From NCBI RefSeq assembly GCF_029227915.1, contig NC_079885.1, positions 6,882,001-6,946,000 of the forward strand: a stretch of 64,000 nucleotides of DNA. The letters run 5' to 3'. Both the position numbers and the translations under genes were made by a program. Source of the DNA: Hydractinia symbiolongicarpus (Eukaryota > Cnidaria > Hydrozoa > Anthoathecata > Hydractiniidae). Position 1 is the stretch's first letter; every line of letters begins with the position of its first letter. Shown here piece after piece: positions 46,487-56,190 of the stretch. Below the pieces are notes generated by a model. It was not told the origin of the DNA, searched no databases, and was given only the letters and a program-made list of their open reading frames with translations.

Positions 46487-46537
46487 TTTATTATAGTAGT
46501 ATTATCTTGCAACAATTGCAATAACAATAACCTTGGC

Positions 46538-47380
46538 CTAAGCCAACTTCCACACCTTTTCAAGATCTGCCTTTTCATCCTCCAAAAAGCACCAATCGAT
46601 GACCCTATCTGGATGCCATGTTATTGAAGCTAACTTCTCCTTAATTCTATCCTTTTCGGCTTTTCTCCGGCGATATTCTTTTCGCCACTCATACCCTATC
46701 TATTTTTCAACATTGCCCTGGTGACAAACCAATCCGGCACATACTCGGACATGCTGTGATACTTTTCAACTACCCTGTTACACATGTCTTGCGTCTTGAA
46801 CCTGCTGGGGATGTAGGGTAGAAAAAGGGGCTCTTTCCCAACGGGCCTGTTCCATATATTCTGCGTCATGAATTGCTCCAGTACCCAGATTAGTGCATGG
46901 GGATACTTTTCAACTACCCTGTTACACAAGTTCTGCGTCTCAAATCTATCCGGTACGCACCTGAACATAAAGAGGTACAATTCAACAGCCCTGCTGCACA
47001 TGTCTTGTGTCTTGAACTTATTGGGGACATACTCGAACATGCTAGTATTCATTATAACAGCCTTGCTACACATGCCCTGCGTTTTTGTATGATCCGGTAC
47101 ATATTTGAGTGCCCAGGGCTCCTTTTCAACAAACCTATTACACATATCTCGCGTCTTGAACCGGTCTGGCACATGCCTGAACATGTTGAAATCCCCCCCC
47201 CCCAACAGCCTTGTTGCACATGTCCTGCGTCTTTAACCGATTTGGCACACGGGCTAGGATGTCGGGATATTCACCGACGGCCTTGATCCATCTTTCCTGG
47301 TTTGTAACACCACCTTCTGTATATTCAATTAGATTCTGTTTGCGTAGCCTATAATACCCCGGAAGATCACGGCTTTATAT
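46538..47380 (-). pseudogene. KTQxMC-repeat solenoid protein (frameshifted)
   Basis: At least eight 24-residue repeats with consensus (Y/F)VPDRFKTQDMCNRAVEKxP and a variable filler, seen from about 47250 to 46700. An N-terminal part reads YYRLRKQNLIEYTEGGV. A G9-run near 47196-47205 and a frameshift at about 46695 mark breaks; the C-terminal ITWHPDRVIDWCFLEDEK follows in another frame to a TAG at 46538-46540. The repeats should form an alpha solenoid for protein binding. I recall such proteins as common cargo of Polinton-like and other invasive elements, and the upstream motif of the next copy supports an element origin. Confidence 0.6.
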
Positions 47381-47570
47381 TTTTATTAGCGATATCGCGT
47401 AATTTTTTTACGGTATATGTGTTCATTCAAGTAAAATTCTGTATGATATTTTTTATAAGAGTTTGACCGTGTTTTCTAAAAATCCTGGGTATCTTCCATC
47501 CCTACTAAAATAACAAATGGTAATATAATATTAATTATATGATAACGAAACAAACTTTCAATCTTTACAG

Positions 47571-48345
47571 ATGTTTAAAGTCTTTCAAACAAATGTTAAC
47601 ACATGATGGATAAATAATTAAAGATTTTATTGCCGTGGAAAGTTTTTCATTTCTTGAACATGATAGTTTAGCAGGCGACGTTTCGGGAGATCCTTCTCCC
47701 ATCATCGGGCAAAGTAAAATGATGTTGAGCATGTATTTATATAATTGCAGAGGATCGAAATTTAAAAAAATTAACCAATCAGAAACGAGCTGATAATTAC
47801 AGTTAATTACGGTAATTAACATTTTCGGACCTAGATGTAGGTAACTACTTCTTCTGTAGGGTTGGTAACCAAATCTCAGGAAGTTGATACGAGATGCTGT
47901 TTATGTGTTTGTTACGTGCTACACTGTTGATGGTTTTTTTAATCTTCCTGGCCGTTGTTCTGGATTCTCTGTCAATGATTTTCTTCTCATCCCAATTAAA
48001 CTGGTGACTTCTGCTCCAGCTGTGGTCCGCAATTTCGTTTTTCTTCACATCTCCGTTTCTCACTGCGCGCATATGTTCTTGTACTCGTTGCTTAAACTTT
48101 CTTTTTGTTTCGCCTATGTACACTGCATCACAATCTTTACACGGGATTTCGTAAACAACATTGCTTTGTTCTTCCAGGTTTATTTTGTCTTTTGGTTTAG
48201 ACAAAGTGCTTCTTAGGGTGTCTTTAGAATTAAGAATGCATTTGATCTTGTGTTGCCTTAAAACTCGACGAAGGGTCTCGCTAGTACCTGGTACAAAGGG
48301 TAGGAATGCTGATGCGATAAATTCCTCTGATGTTTTTTCAAATAA
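47571..48345 (-). mobile_element. 5'-truncated Penelope-like retroelement
   Basis: The coding end (48345-47845) reads FLPFVPGTSETLRRVLRQHK and then VVYEIPCKDCDAVYIGETKR, KQRVQEH and ADHSW: the linker, CCHH zinc motif and GIY-YIG endonuclease of Penelope-like elements. Reverse transcriptase sequence upstream is absent, consistent with 5' truncation. The stop is at 47845, followed by a 3' region containing the hammerhead-like motif. A short run of the same sequence class reappears around 48345 (AATAATAAAGATTTTATT on the plus strand) next to the end. Confidence 0.8.
47671..47715 (-). ncRNA. Hammerhead-ribozyme-like motif of the Penelope element
   Basis: The minus strand reads CCGATGATGGGAGAAGGATC followed by TCCCGAAACGTCG. 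The order (C)UGAUGA-type box, stem II GGGAG/CTCCC, GAAAC box matches the compact hammerheads known in Penelope-like elements. The first box here has C for the usual U (CCGAUGA), which would weaken or abolish cleavage. Confidence 0.55.
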
Positions 48346-48721
48346 TAAAGATTTTATTTTAAAAAGTCTTTAAGGTGATAAAGTTGTTAAGAAAGAAAAT
48401 TGATGAAATTAAAAGTAAGCTGGACACAAAAGTTGTAAAATGTTTGAAATAAATGTTAACAAGAAGCCCTGGGGGCTCTAAGAATTTCCGCTCGCTACCA
48501 AAATATTTGATGACAACCTGCTAATTCGTTGTGTTATCGTGCCAGACATTCGAAGAGGTTTGGTGCATGAAGCTCTGAAGATAAAGCACACATGTGACAT
48601 TATATCTTACAACAAACGCAAACAAAACGAAACGTGTCATAATAAACTCACATTTTAAAAGAAATTGCTAACAAAATTACAGCCTATCATTCATAGTTGA
48701 AAGTCTTGCGCTTGAAACGTT

Positions 48722-48990
48722 TATGGTCTTAAACAGCATTTAGTTGACAAAAAATCAAAATTTTGATGTGACCATCATTTTCAGCATACTTTTTTTATTA
48801 ACTGTGCCAAATTTTGTTTAAAATAAAGTAGTTATAATTTTTGGACCAATTTTGGCCTAAAATGACATTTAGGTGACAAAAATCAAAATTATTATGTCAC
48901 CATTATGTTTAGCACACTTTTTTTGTGCCAAATTTTGTCAAAAACAAATACCAATTTTGGCCTGAAACGTCATTTAGATGACTTCCCAGT
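48722..48990. repeat. Two-copy direct repeat, about 130 bp
   Basis: Both halves read GGYCTTAAA...GACAAAAATCAAAATT...ATGTSACCAT...AGCACACTTTTTTTGTGCCAAATTTTGT with moderate divergence. No gene. Confidence 0.65.
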
Positions 48991-50270
48991 AGTTAGGGAG
49001 CTTGGGTAAGAAGTTTGAATCTGTGACGGAGGAACGTGAAATCCCAGGGTCGATTTTTTCTCAAAAAATGCCCCGAAAGAAAAAAACGACGGTTTTAAAG
49101 AATTTCCTACGCCTGCGGGCGCGGAAATTCAAAAAAAAATATTCATTTTTGTCTATTTTTCTCTCCTCCCTTTTGATTTTTTTGGACTGTACGCTAATTG
49201 GAGAGAAGAAAAAGCCATATTTTCTCTTCGGTGAAAAAAATCCGTACGCTAATTAGAGTGTCCGTTGATTAAGTGTCCGCTTTTTGTAAAGGTTTTTTTG
49301 GGGACTTTAACTAGAAAACGGCCGGTGTATGACCAAAGTGTCCGCTAATTAGAGGGGTCCGTTAATTGGAGAAAATACTGAATTTTTCCATTACTGTAGT
49401 GGGTTTTTTTGCCACACAAATTTTTAATTTGATTAGTGTCAGTTATTCAACAAAGATGTATCTACCAATGTCGAGGAATCCATAATAGGTATTTAGAGAC
49501 AGAAAACGTTTGGGATTTAGAAAGCCTAAAAAGAGAGAGGAATTTTTCTAACAGAAGATGTGGTAATCTCTATCTGTCCTAGCGTGATAGCTAGTTACGC
49601 AAATACAAGGGGATTGGTAACTGGGTGGTTGGTGTTATGGTAAATAATAGTGACGAAATCATTCATGTTCATTTTAAGTACTATACTTCTAATTCATTTG
49701 AAGTTTGTGATCTTGAGACCCCTTCTAATTCATTTGTAGTTTGTGATCCTGAAACCCAATGAAGTTAGGTAACCCTACCATAGCACGTAAAATATTTTTG
49801 CTTATCTTGATTCAAAGTTTTTTTGTTTTTTTTTGTTTTTTTTGATGTATACTGGTAAGTACATCCAAAACCCATTTATTTTTATCCTGTACAGCCATGA
49901 AAATTCCGTAAAAAAAATATTGTTAGAAAGATATATAGATACTTAGTTGCGATATATAGTTGTTATTTTGTCATTGTGGTAGTTATCTTAGTATGTTATA
50001 GGATTTAGATATCTACATCTTCTTTTTCTTTCACTTAAAATTTATTTTGTGGCTGTCACAAAATTTTTTTTTCTTTGCCTCACATTTAATAACAAAACGA
50101 TGATGTCAGCAAAAGTTATTGTTGAATATCATCGTCGGAAGTATGGTTATTGATTGTCATATGTCAGACATTATTTTACAAAACTTTATTCAAGTGTGCA
50201 ATTTTCCATTTTTTTTTTTTTTATTTCGAATAAAAATGATTCATAAGAGATAGGGAAATGCTGATGTTGG
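48991..50270. other. Intergenic; pogo-like end sequences at 49190-49380
   Basis: GTCCGCTAATTAGAG-type motifs recur at about 49250, 49268 and 49345, and GTCCGTTAATTGGAG at 49360, the subterminal style of pogo/Tigger MITEs, but no clean TIR pair could be set. The remainder has no recognised gene. Confidence 0.4.
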
Positions 50271-50273
50271 TGC

Positions 50274-50415
50274 AAATCCGTTAGCACTTTACCATTTTAC
50301 GTCAAATCATGGATCATACCCGTTAAATCAACGATAGAAGAGTCCATAAAATCCGTTAGCACTTTACCATTTTACGTCAAATCATGGATCATACCCGTTA
50401 AATCAACGATAGAAG
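50274..50415. repeat. Tandem direct repeat, 67 bp identical, period 75
   Basis: AAATCCGTTAGCACTTTACC begins at 50274 and again at 50349; identity continues through CAACGATAGAAG. It lies just outside the polymerase stop codon, at or near the left border of element 2, followed by a C-rich tract (50421-50486). Confidence 0.85.
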
Positions 50416-50496
50416 AATTTCTGTCCCCAACCCCCCAATCCCCGCCGTGTCCCCCAAACCCCCTGGTCCCCGTTTCCCCCTGTACCATGCTAAGAT

Positions 50497-53400
50497 TCAA
50501 CTGTGTCTATAATGGCCTCTAGCGTACGTGGTAACACCATCTTCCACAATTATGCGCTTATCATCATCCGCATTGAGTGCGAGTTTATTTGTTTTTACCG
50601 TGTGAATATCATGCTTAATGGATCGAAAGGTCATTTGGGTTCTGTAAACATTTACACCCTCGAACAGACACCTCTTGTAGTCATCAAAACCCAAGGTCTT
50701 CCTCACCACACACCTCTTGACCCCCTTACACTTCTTATCCTCCCTACCACATAGCTGTTTGTAAGCGTAGGTCTTCGCTCTTAGGGCGACAAACTCCGTC
50801 ATTACCTTGCCACCTAACTCGTCCTTCATCAGCCCAATGATCTTTTTATTCAAACCTAATGGTAGAGGTCTACCATCTTTCTTATCGTACCTTGATGTGT
50901 CAAATCTCAAAGCTACATCGTCGGCGATATCCTTGTAAAAGTCGTCGGTTTTGATATGATAAACGAATGAATCTGTATCCATGTAGCAAAGCTTTACATC
51001 ATTACCATATTTCGGTCTTATGTAATCATAGTGGAACTCATACATAACTATCTTGGACAAGTCGAGAATTGCCAGTCCCAGGTAGATTGGCTTATTCAGT
51101 TTGATCTTGATCTTGGACATCTCTATGCCCATCAGTGTTTCCGAGAACCACGTGCTACCCTTGAAATTGGGCTTCATCACCATCTTCTCGTAATTCTTTC
51201 GGTTGGTGGCCAAACGTATATCCTTTTGCTTACGTTGGTTTTCCATGGTTTTACCAAAGACCGAATTATTCATCAGCTTGAAAAAATCTTTCTCGAAGTC
51301 ATTTGTTGATTTTGTACGCAAATCGGTGTTAAAATCGATGTACGGTTTCAACCACGCACTCTGATCAAATCTCAAGACCCTATGAACCTTATCCAGAACA
51401 AGACCGTGATTCAAAGCTTGAGCAAGCGCACGGATATGAATCACATAGTTCTTCTTGTCTGAAAGACACGGTGTCAGCTTCTCGACCCCATTGATAACCT
51501 TCCTCTCAGGCATGAAAGGAAGATCGTTATGAGAATCGTGAAGCTCCTGTGGATAGCTCACATCGACCTCAAGGATGTACCCCTCTTCACCGTTTTCCAC
51601 AGCTAATTGCGAAATCAGTTCAGGTGTGAAGTGCGAAAGTTTACCGGTGTCAACCCACTCAAACCCTCCAGTCGGCAGCTTCTGAATCATGGCCCAGCTG
51701 TACAAATTATTTGCATCGAGGTACTGGAGATAGCTATCCATCTCCTTCCTCTCCGATATGTTGTACTTGTCCCCCATATACTTATTGTTGGCTTTGGCGT
51801 AGCGGTGGACAGCCTGACACAATCCACCCCTAATACCCCTCTCAATGAACAGGAACATCTCCATATCCGACAATAAATCTAGACTAACCTTGGTCTTTTT
51901 CAAACACGCCCTCCAGGCTAATCCCGGAGCAGGGTAAAAGTGAGCCGGGTCTAGATCGTAGTTTCTCAAGCATGTTTCCCTGAAGGTCTCAAACACATCA
52001 CTCAGAAGCAGCACATCAGTCTTGAGATATATATCATGATAAACACCCATATTTTGAACTTTCATGTCTTTCCATACCTTTTGGGCATGCGCATAGTCAG
52101 CATCACTGATACCACTCATGTTCAACTTGCTATAAAAATCATCCTTCGACGGAAGCTTAGTCTCATTAAACCTATCGAATGAATCAACATATACATATGG
52201 GTATACACCCTTTCTTCTCATTATGTTGAATTGCTCATCATCATTGAAGAATTTTCGAAGATTTTTACACTGATCATCAAAGAGATTGTTTACCAATTTA
52301 TCCAGGCTACTAGCCATGAAACGAACCGAATCGATGAATCTTAATTTTATCTTTTTGGCTTTAGTCTCTCTATTTTTGTCAATGTATTCACCAACCTTAA
52401 CATCCGTCGAGAAAGAGATATATTTCTCTTTATTTTCAGCGATAACGCTCATATTTTCTTCTCCATGCTGCTTCGCAAGCTCTTTGATAAATAGATGTGC
52501 ATCGTAGCCACTCAGATTATGAAAGACAACCGGAATATAATTAGGCACTTTGTATCGGATATTACATTCTCGATGGGCAGCCCCGCGAAACTTACCGGTG
52601 AAATGGCAGTGATCCCTAACCTTGATGTCATCCTTGTCATCAAATTCTTCCATGCAAATGTGGCACACCCTGGCTCTCTTGAAACTGTCACGCTCCTCCT
52701 CCGTCAGTGGATCCATTGCTTTCTGAGGAAACATGTTATATAACCTTTTCGCCTCAGAAACTACATGATCTACAAAGCGCGGAACACAGTCCTCACCGCG
52801 GTAAAGCTTCAGAGGGTCCGGCACTTCACCATGAGCATATTTACTATAACAACAAAATCCAGTGGGAACATGTTTACCAACTTTCTCGGTGGATGATCCG
52901 CATTTTCTCTCTTCTTCGGGCAACTCTTTTGTAAAAGCTTCGAAATCGGCATACATGATGAATGGAGCTTTGAGCTGAAACTTACCATCAGTGAAGGTTA
53001 AGGTGCTACCGTCCTTAGGGAGTTGAATCTTAGCAGCATCGTTATTCTTGCAATACTCAAAGTGCTCATCCCTTTTCTGTTCGCTTGGAAAACCAGAGAG
53101 ACAATTCAAGCAATAATACTCCTTATGTTCATGCTTTGAGTTGGCCTTGCCCAGGACACCGCTCAAGTTCTTAACGGCGATGTAATGTCTCTTCTCCTCC
53201 TCATGTAGCAAGAACAAAACAACTGTCTCCTTACGATCCAGATGCTTCGACTTGCGACACATGTAAATACCTTTCCCCTCATCCTTTGTCAAAACATGCA
53301 CAGCGACATCGGGGTTCCTTCTCTCAAACAAATCTATTTTATTTAGCGCCATTGGGAAAGTTAGACCATCCCAGTTATACTTATCATGCTTCTTAAGAAT

Positions 53401-54036
53401 TGAGATACGCTCAGGATTACTTTTGATCAGATTGTGGTTAAGCGCGGCGATAATAGCCCATCTGAAACATTCATCATCATCTTCATTTTTAGGATTTATC
53501 ACAGATCGCTTTCCACTGAAATTCTTAGGTAGCGGCAAATAAGAGCTTCCTCTCGTTAATTTTAGCTTATGAAAGTCCACATGCATATGCAAGATTTTAT
53601 CGATTGTGAACCCGCTGGCGGGTAGAGCAGGGTTTTCAATCTGCTCAATTATCTTATTACACATCCGATCGAAAACATCAGAAATGTCATCGTGGGCGTG
53701 CAGCATCTCCATATAGCTATTGAACGCTTTATCGACATGTACACACGGGGCATCAGCCGAGCTGGTGTCCTCCCTTACCCACTTCACCCACAAGGTCGCC
53801 TGAGTCTTCAATGACTTCTTCTGCCCGAGCACGTCACTCATCAACCTCTTGACGACATGCTCGACCTTTTCGAGAAAGACCTTGACATTCTTCTCACCGT
53901 CAGGGTTTATTTTAAACCTTTTGTAGGAACCTACAAACGCTTCTTCAATAGGAGTATAGGGGTTTTCCTCTTTCACCTCTTCCTCCTCTTTCTCTCCACT
54001 GCCCTTTTTATACAAACCCATGATCTTATCCTTCAT
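50497..54036 (-). CDS. DNA polymerase B (DNA_pol_B_2, Polinton type), element 2
   Basis: 1179 residues from the ATG at 54036; the same open frame extends 19 codons further upstream to a TAG. Order: N-terminal helical region; a C2H2-like pair CLNCLSGF...HFEYC near residue 310; exonuclease motif I YADFEAF near 365; an endonuclease-VII-like zinc segment CHICMEEF...DHCHFTGKFRG...CN near 460-495; exonuclease II NLSGYDAH near 507; exonuclease III YHDIYLKTDVLLLSDVF near 670; polymerase A LDANNLYSWAM near 775; polymerase B LMNNSVFGKTMEN; polymerase C CYMDTDSFV; then ALRAKTYAYK. All catalytic Asp residues are present. Replicates the element from a protein primer. It starts adjacent to the SAP frame and ends near the element border. 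Confidence 0.92.
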   Translation of the reverse strand: MKDKIMGLYKKGSGEKEEEEVKEENPYTPIEEAFVGSYKRFKINPDGEKNVKVFLEKVEHVVKRLMSDVLGQKKSLKTQATLWVKWVREDTSSADAPCVHVDKAFNSYMEMLHAHDDISDVFDRMCNKIIEQIENPALPASGFTIDKILHMHVDFHKLKLTRGSSYLPLPKNFSGKRSVINPKNEDDDECFRWAIIAALNHNLIKSNPERISILKKHDKYNWDGLTFPMALNKIDLFERRNPDVAVHVLTKDEGKGIYMCRKSKHLDRKETVVLFLLHEEEKRHYIAVKNLSGVLGKANSKHEHKEYYCLNCLSGFPSEQKRDEHFEYCKNNDAAKIQLPKDGSTLTFTDGKFQLKAPFIMYADFEAFTKELPEEERKCGSSTEKVGKHVPTGFCCYSKYAHGEVPDPLKLYRGEDCVPRFVDHVVSEAKRLYNMFPQKAMDPLTEEERDSFKRARVCHICMEEFDDKDDIKVRDHCHFTGKFRGAAHRECNIRYKVPNYIPVVFHNLSGYDAHLFIKELAKQHGEENMSVIAENKEKYISFSTDVKVGEYIDKNRETKAKKIKLRFIDSVRFMASSLDKLVNNLFDDQCKNLRKFFNDDEQFNIMRRKGVYPYVYVDSFDRFNETKLPSKDDFYSKLNMSGISDADYAHAQKVWKDMKVQNMGVYHDIYLKTDVLLLSDVFETFRETCLRNYDLDPAHFYPAPGLAWRACLKKTKVSLDLLSDMEMFLFIERGIRGGLCQAVHRYAKANNKYMGDKYNISERKEMDSYLQYLDANNLYSWAMIQKLPTGGFEWVDTGKLSHFTPELISQLAVENGEEGYILEVDVSYPQELHDSHNDLPFMPERKVINGVEKLTPCLSDKKNYVIHIRALAQALNHGLVLDKVHRVLRFDQSAWLKPYIDFNTDLRTKSTNDFEKDFFKLMNNSVFGKTMENQRKQKDIRLATNRKNYEKMVMKPNFKGSTWFSETLMGIEMSKIKIKLNKPIYLGLAILDLSKIVMYEFHYDYIRPKYGNDVKLCYMDTDSFVYHIKTDDFYKDIADDVALRFDTSRYDKKDGRPLPLGLNKKIIGLMKDELGGKVMTEFVALRAKTYAYKQLCGREDKKCKGVKRCVVRKTLGFDDYKRCLFEGVNVYRTQMTFRSIKHDIHTVKTNKLALNADDDKRIIVEDGVTTYARGHYRHS

Positions 54037-54093
54037 GGTTCTGAAAGCTTTACTCGCTTTCTCCTTAATAGCCTTAGGTACATGATTTATTAA

Positions 54094-54429
54094 CTATTCC
54101 CTCCATTCATTCAACTTACTTTTTATCTGAGGTCTAGTTTTAGCCATTTCTTGCCGCTCAAACAAATCCATGTCTTGTTGGCTAGGAATAATTGTTACAG
54201 GTCTCGGCGCCGGCGCAGGTCTAGTAGGTCTAGGCGCTAGTATAGGTCTCGGCGCTGGCACGGGTCTAGTGGGTCTAGGCACCGGTACGGGTCTAGTGGG
54301 TCTAGGCGCTGGTACGGGAGGGGGTGCTAACAATTCGATCAGCTCAGCCTTTCTAAGTCTTGAGTAGCCACGTAGGCCGCGTTCTCTAGCGAGAGCTCTC
54401 AATTCAACAACGGTATTTCGTGAAGTCAT
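54094..54429 (-). pseudogene. SAP-domain N-terminal part, in frame with the polymerase but cut by TAG
   Basis: 111 residues: a SAP/Rho_N-like domain (VVELRALARERGLRGYSRLR, residues 8-40), then PR-rich repeats (PVPAPRPTRP), then a helical tail (QEMAKTRPQIKSKLNEWRE). The TAG at 54094-54096 is followed in the same frame by open sequence into the polymerase. In related elements I know this arrangement as one continuous protein, so the stop probably splits a single gene. Two separate genes, or readthrough, are alternatives. SAP domains bind DNA. Confidence 0.65.
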
Positions 54430-54542
54430 GGTTGGATTATACTAGTACAGTTACCTTTCTTTAAGATCTTTTTTTTTCAATTTTTCGAGATCCAAGATCT
54501 TCCGAGATCCGAGCTCGGGCTCGGATAACCCCCCACCGTCAG

Positions 54543-54571
54543 GTTTTGTTACTCAGATTAAGTAACAAAAC
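54543..54571 (-). terminator. 3' hairpin behind the small SAP gene
   Basis: Perfect 11-bp stem GTTTTGTTACT (54543-54553) with AGTAACAAAAC (54561-54571), 7-base loop, 12 bases after the stop codon of the 54583-54885 gene. The core GTTAC/GTAAC stem recurs at 58713 and 60559. Confidence 0.6.
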
Positions 54572-54582
54572 AACAGAGAGTT

Positions 54583-54885
54583 CTATTCTGTTTTGGAGGC
54601 TCTCTTAGCGTTATAACGTTTATGGTAGCCGAGATATGCTTCTCTATTCTTTTGAATCCAGGTCGAATTGTATCTCAAACACTTTTGTTTGGTATCAAGA
54701 TCAAGAGTATAAGATGGATCCTTATCATTCATTTCAAGCATCTTAATCAATTTAGGTTTGTGCATTCGAAATGGATATTTTATCTTACGTGACAAACATA
54801 ATTTTCGTAGCGCCTTAACAGTCATTGATTTGTAATCTGATACGGGAGTATCGCACTCCGGCGAGAGTTCTGTTATGTCAGACAT
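54583..54885 (-). CDS. Small SAP-like DNA-binding protein
   Basis: 100 residues starting MSDITELSPE, with ATG right after AATAAAG. A SAP-like helix-turn-helix (MTVKALRKLCLSRKIKYPFR, then HKPKLIKML) is followed by a basic C-terminus (YLGYHKRYNAKRASK). Head-to-head with the integrase gene; the about 95-base gap between them has AATAAA motifs facing both ways. Likely a DNA-binding accessory protein. Confidence 0.6.
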   Translation of the reverse strand: MSDITELSPECDTPVSDYKSMTVKALRKLCLSRKIKYPFRMHKPKLIKMLEMNDKDPSYTLDLDTKQKCLRYNSTWIQKNREAYLGYHKRYNAKRASKTE

Positions 54886-54982
54886 CTTTATTACTTATAT
54901 ATGCAATAAATACATCTAAGGCACTTTTATCGTGCCACATCATAACGAAAAGGAGATAAATAAAGGTGTGCATAAATAAAAC

Positions 54983-55966
54983 ATGTCGAACTCTAAACTT
55001 CAAGAGACTTACTATCAACCTCAAAATTTATGGAAAGGACAAAAGGCTGTTCAGAATTTAATATTATTCGGTTTCAAGCCAAAGGAGATTAAGAAGTGGC
55101 TATCAAAACAAGCATTTTGGCAAGTACATTTACCCGCTCCAAAACATGTTGAAAGTCCACATTATGAAGTTACCAGCCCTAATGATTTACATCAATTCGA
55201 TTTATTGTACATGCCCGGTGACATACTGTATGGTAATAAATATAAGTACATTTTGTCGGGAATCGATGCTGCTTCCAGATACAAAGTAGCCCGACCTTTG
55301 AGGAGTAAGAAAGCCAAAGAGGTTGCCGCTATGATTGAGGACATCTACAAGGCAGGACCATTAACTTATCCGAAAACTTTCCAATGTGATAACAGTTCAG
55401 AATTCAAAGCAGATGTATCAAAATTGTTGGAGAAGCATAAGGTTGAAATTAAAAGGGCGACTACAAAATATAAGCATACGCACACAGCTTTTGTTGAGGC
55501 GTTGAACAAGATACTTGCGGAAAATTTATTCAAAATACAAGATGCCCAAGAACTGAATGATTCGGAAAAGGTATCATCCACATGGGTTAAGCATCTGTAT
55601 AAACTGATTGATAGGCTAAACGATACAAAGACACAGATGATTGGTATGAAACCAAAAGATGCTATTATAATGAAACAGGTGCCTTTGGTTAATCAAGAGA
55701 GTTATCCTTATGAAGTAGAATTACCTAAAGATGGCTTGTATAGATATTTACTACAACTCGGTGAAGAGCATGATGATGGGCGGAGACGGGCAACCGATAG
55801 AATATGGTCGAAAAACACATATAGATTGCGTGAGGTAATAGCGCAACCTGGTAACCGTGTAATGTACTATGTTCAAGACGGACCTAGACGAGCTTTTGTA
55901 AAAGAGGAATTGATGTTAATACCTGAAGATACAGATTTACCTCCTGATTATGTTCAAGGTTGGTGA
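54983..55966 (+). CDS. Retroviral-type integrase (Polinton), element 2, intact
   Basis: 327 residues. Catalytic triad D73 (HQFDLLYMPGD), D136 (CDN) and E172 (TAFVEALNK) with the canonical 35 residues between the last two. An N-terminal helical region precedes the core, and a C-terminal SH3/chromo-like part (GNRVMYYVQDGPRRAFVKEE) follows. The usual HHCC zinc finger is not visible. The start is preceded by AATAAAAC. It joins element ends to target DNA. This is the only clearly intact large enzyme gene in the element besides the polymerase body. A hairpin follows the stop codon. Confidence 0.92.
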   Translation: MSNSKLQETYYQPQNLWKGQKAVQNLILFGFKPKEIKKWLSKQAFWQVHLPAPKHVESPHYEVTSPNDLHQFDLLYMPGDILYGNKYKYILSGIDAASRYKVARPLRSKKAKEVAAMIEDIYKAGPLTYPKTFQCDNSSEFKADVSKLLEKHKVEIKRATTKYKHTHTAFVEALNKILAENLFKIQDAQELNDSEKVSSTWVKHLYKLIDRLNDTKTQMIGMKPKDAIIMKQVPLVNQESYPYEVELPKDGLYRYLLQLGEEHDDGRRRATDRIWSKNTYRLREVIAQPGNRVMYYVQDGPRRAFVKEELMLIPEDTDLPPDYVQGW

Positions 55967-55990
55967 AAAGGGGGACGATACATAAAAAGT

Positions 55991-56015
55991 ATCTTTACCT
56001 GTTTCTGGTAAAGAT
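55991..56015 (+). terminator. 3' hairpin behind the integrase gene
   Basis: Perfect 9-bp stem ATCTTTACC (55991-55999) with GGTAAAGAT (56007-56015) and a 7-base loop, 24 bases after the integrase stop codon. Confidence 0.55.
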
Positions 56016-56052
56016 GATTGTGCCGAGGATCGCGCGGGGCGGTCGGCAGGTA

Positions 56053-56080
56053 GGGCCGCTATAGCTCAGTCTTGGGAGAA
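56053..56080 (+). other. tRNA-5'-half-like sequence
   Basis: GGGCCGCTATAGCTCAGTCT followed by TGGGAG resembles an acceptor strand, D arm and A-box of a tRNA. No anticodon or T arm follows, so it cannot be a complete tRNA. It lies in the non-coding gap between two converging genes. Confidence 0.3.
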
Positions 56081-56190
56081 AAAGGGACGATCGCTCCACA
56101 TAATGTCATAATTAAAAAACCGCCTTACTTTCAAATATTAATTTTTCAAATAGCACATGAAATATGTAAGTGGTATACAGGCACACATTA

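Noticed and set aside
46868-47286. Plus-strand frames opposite the KTQxMC-repeat gene
   Set aside because: Antisense shadows of the 72-base repeat.
50503-54093. Plus-strand frames opposite the polymerase gene
   Set aside because: Shadows of the 3.5-kb coding sequence on the minus strand.
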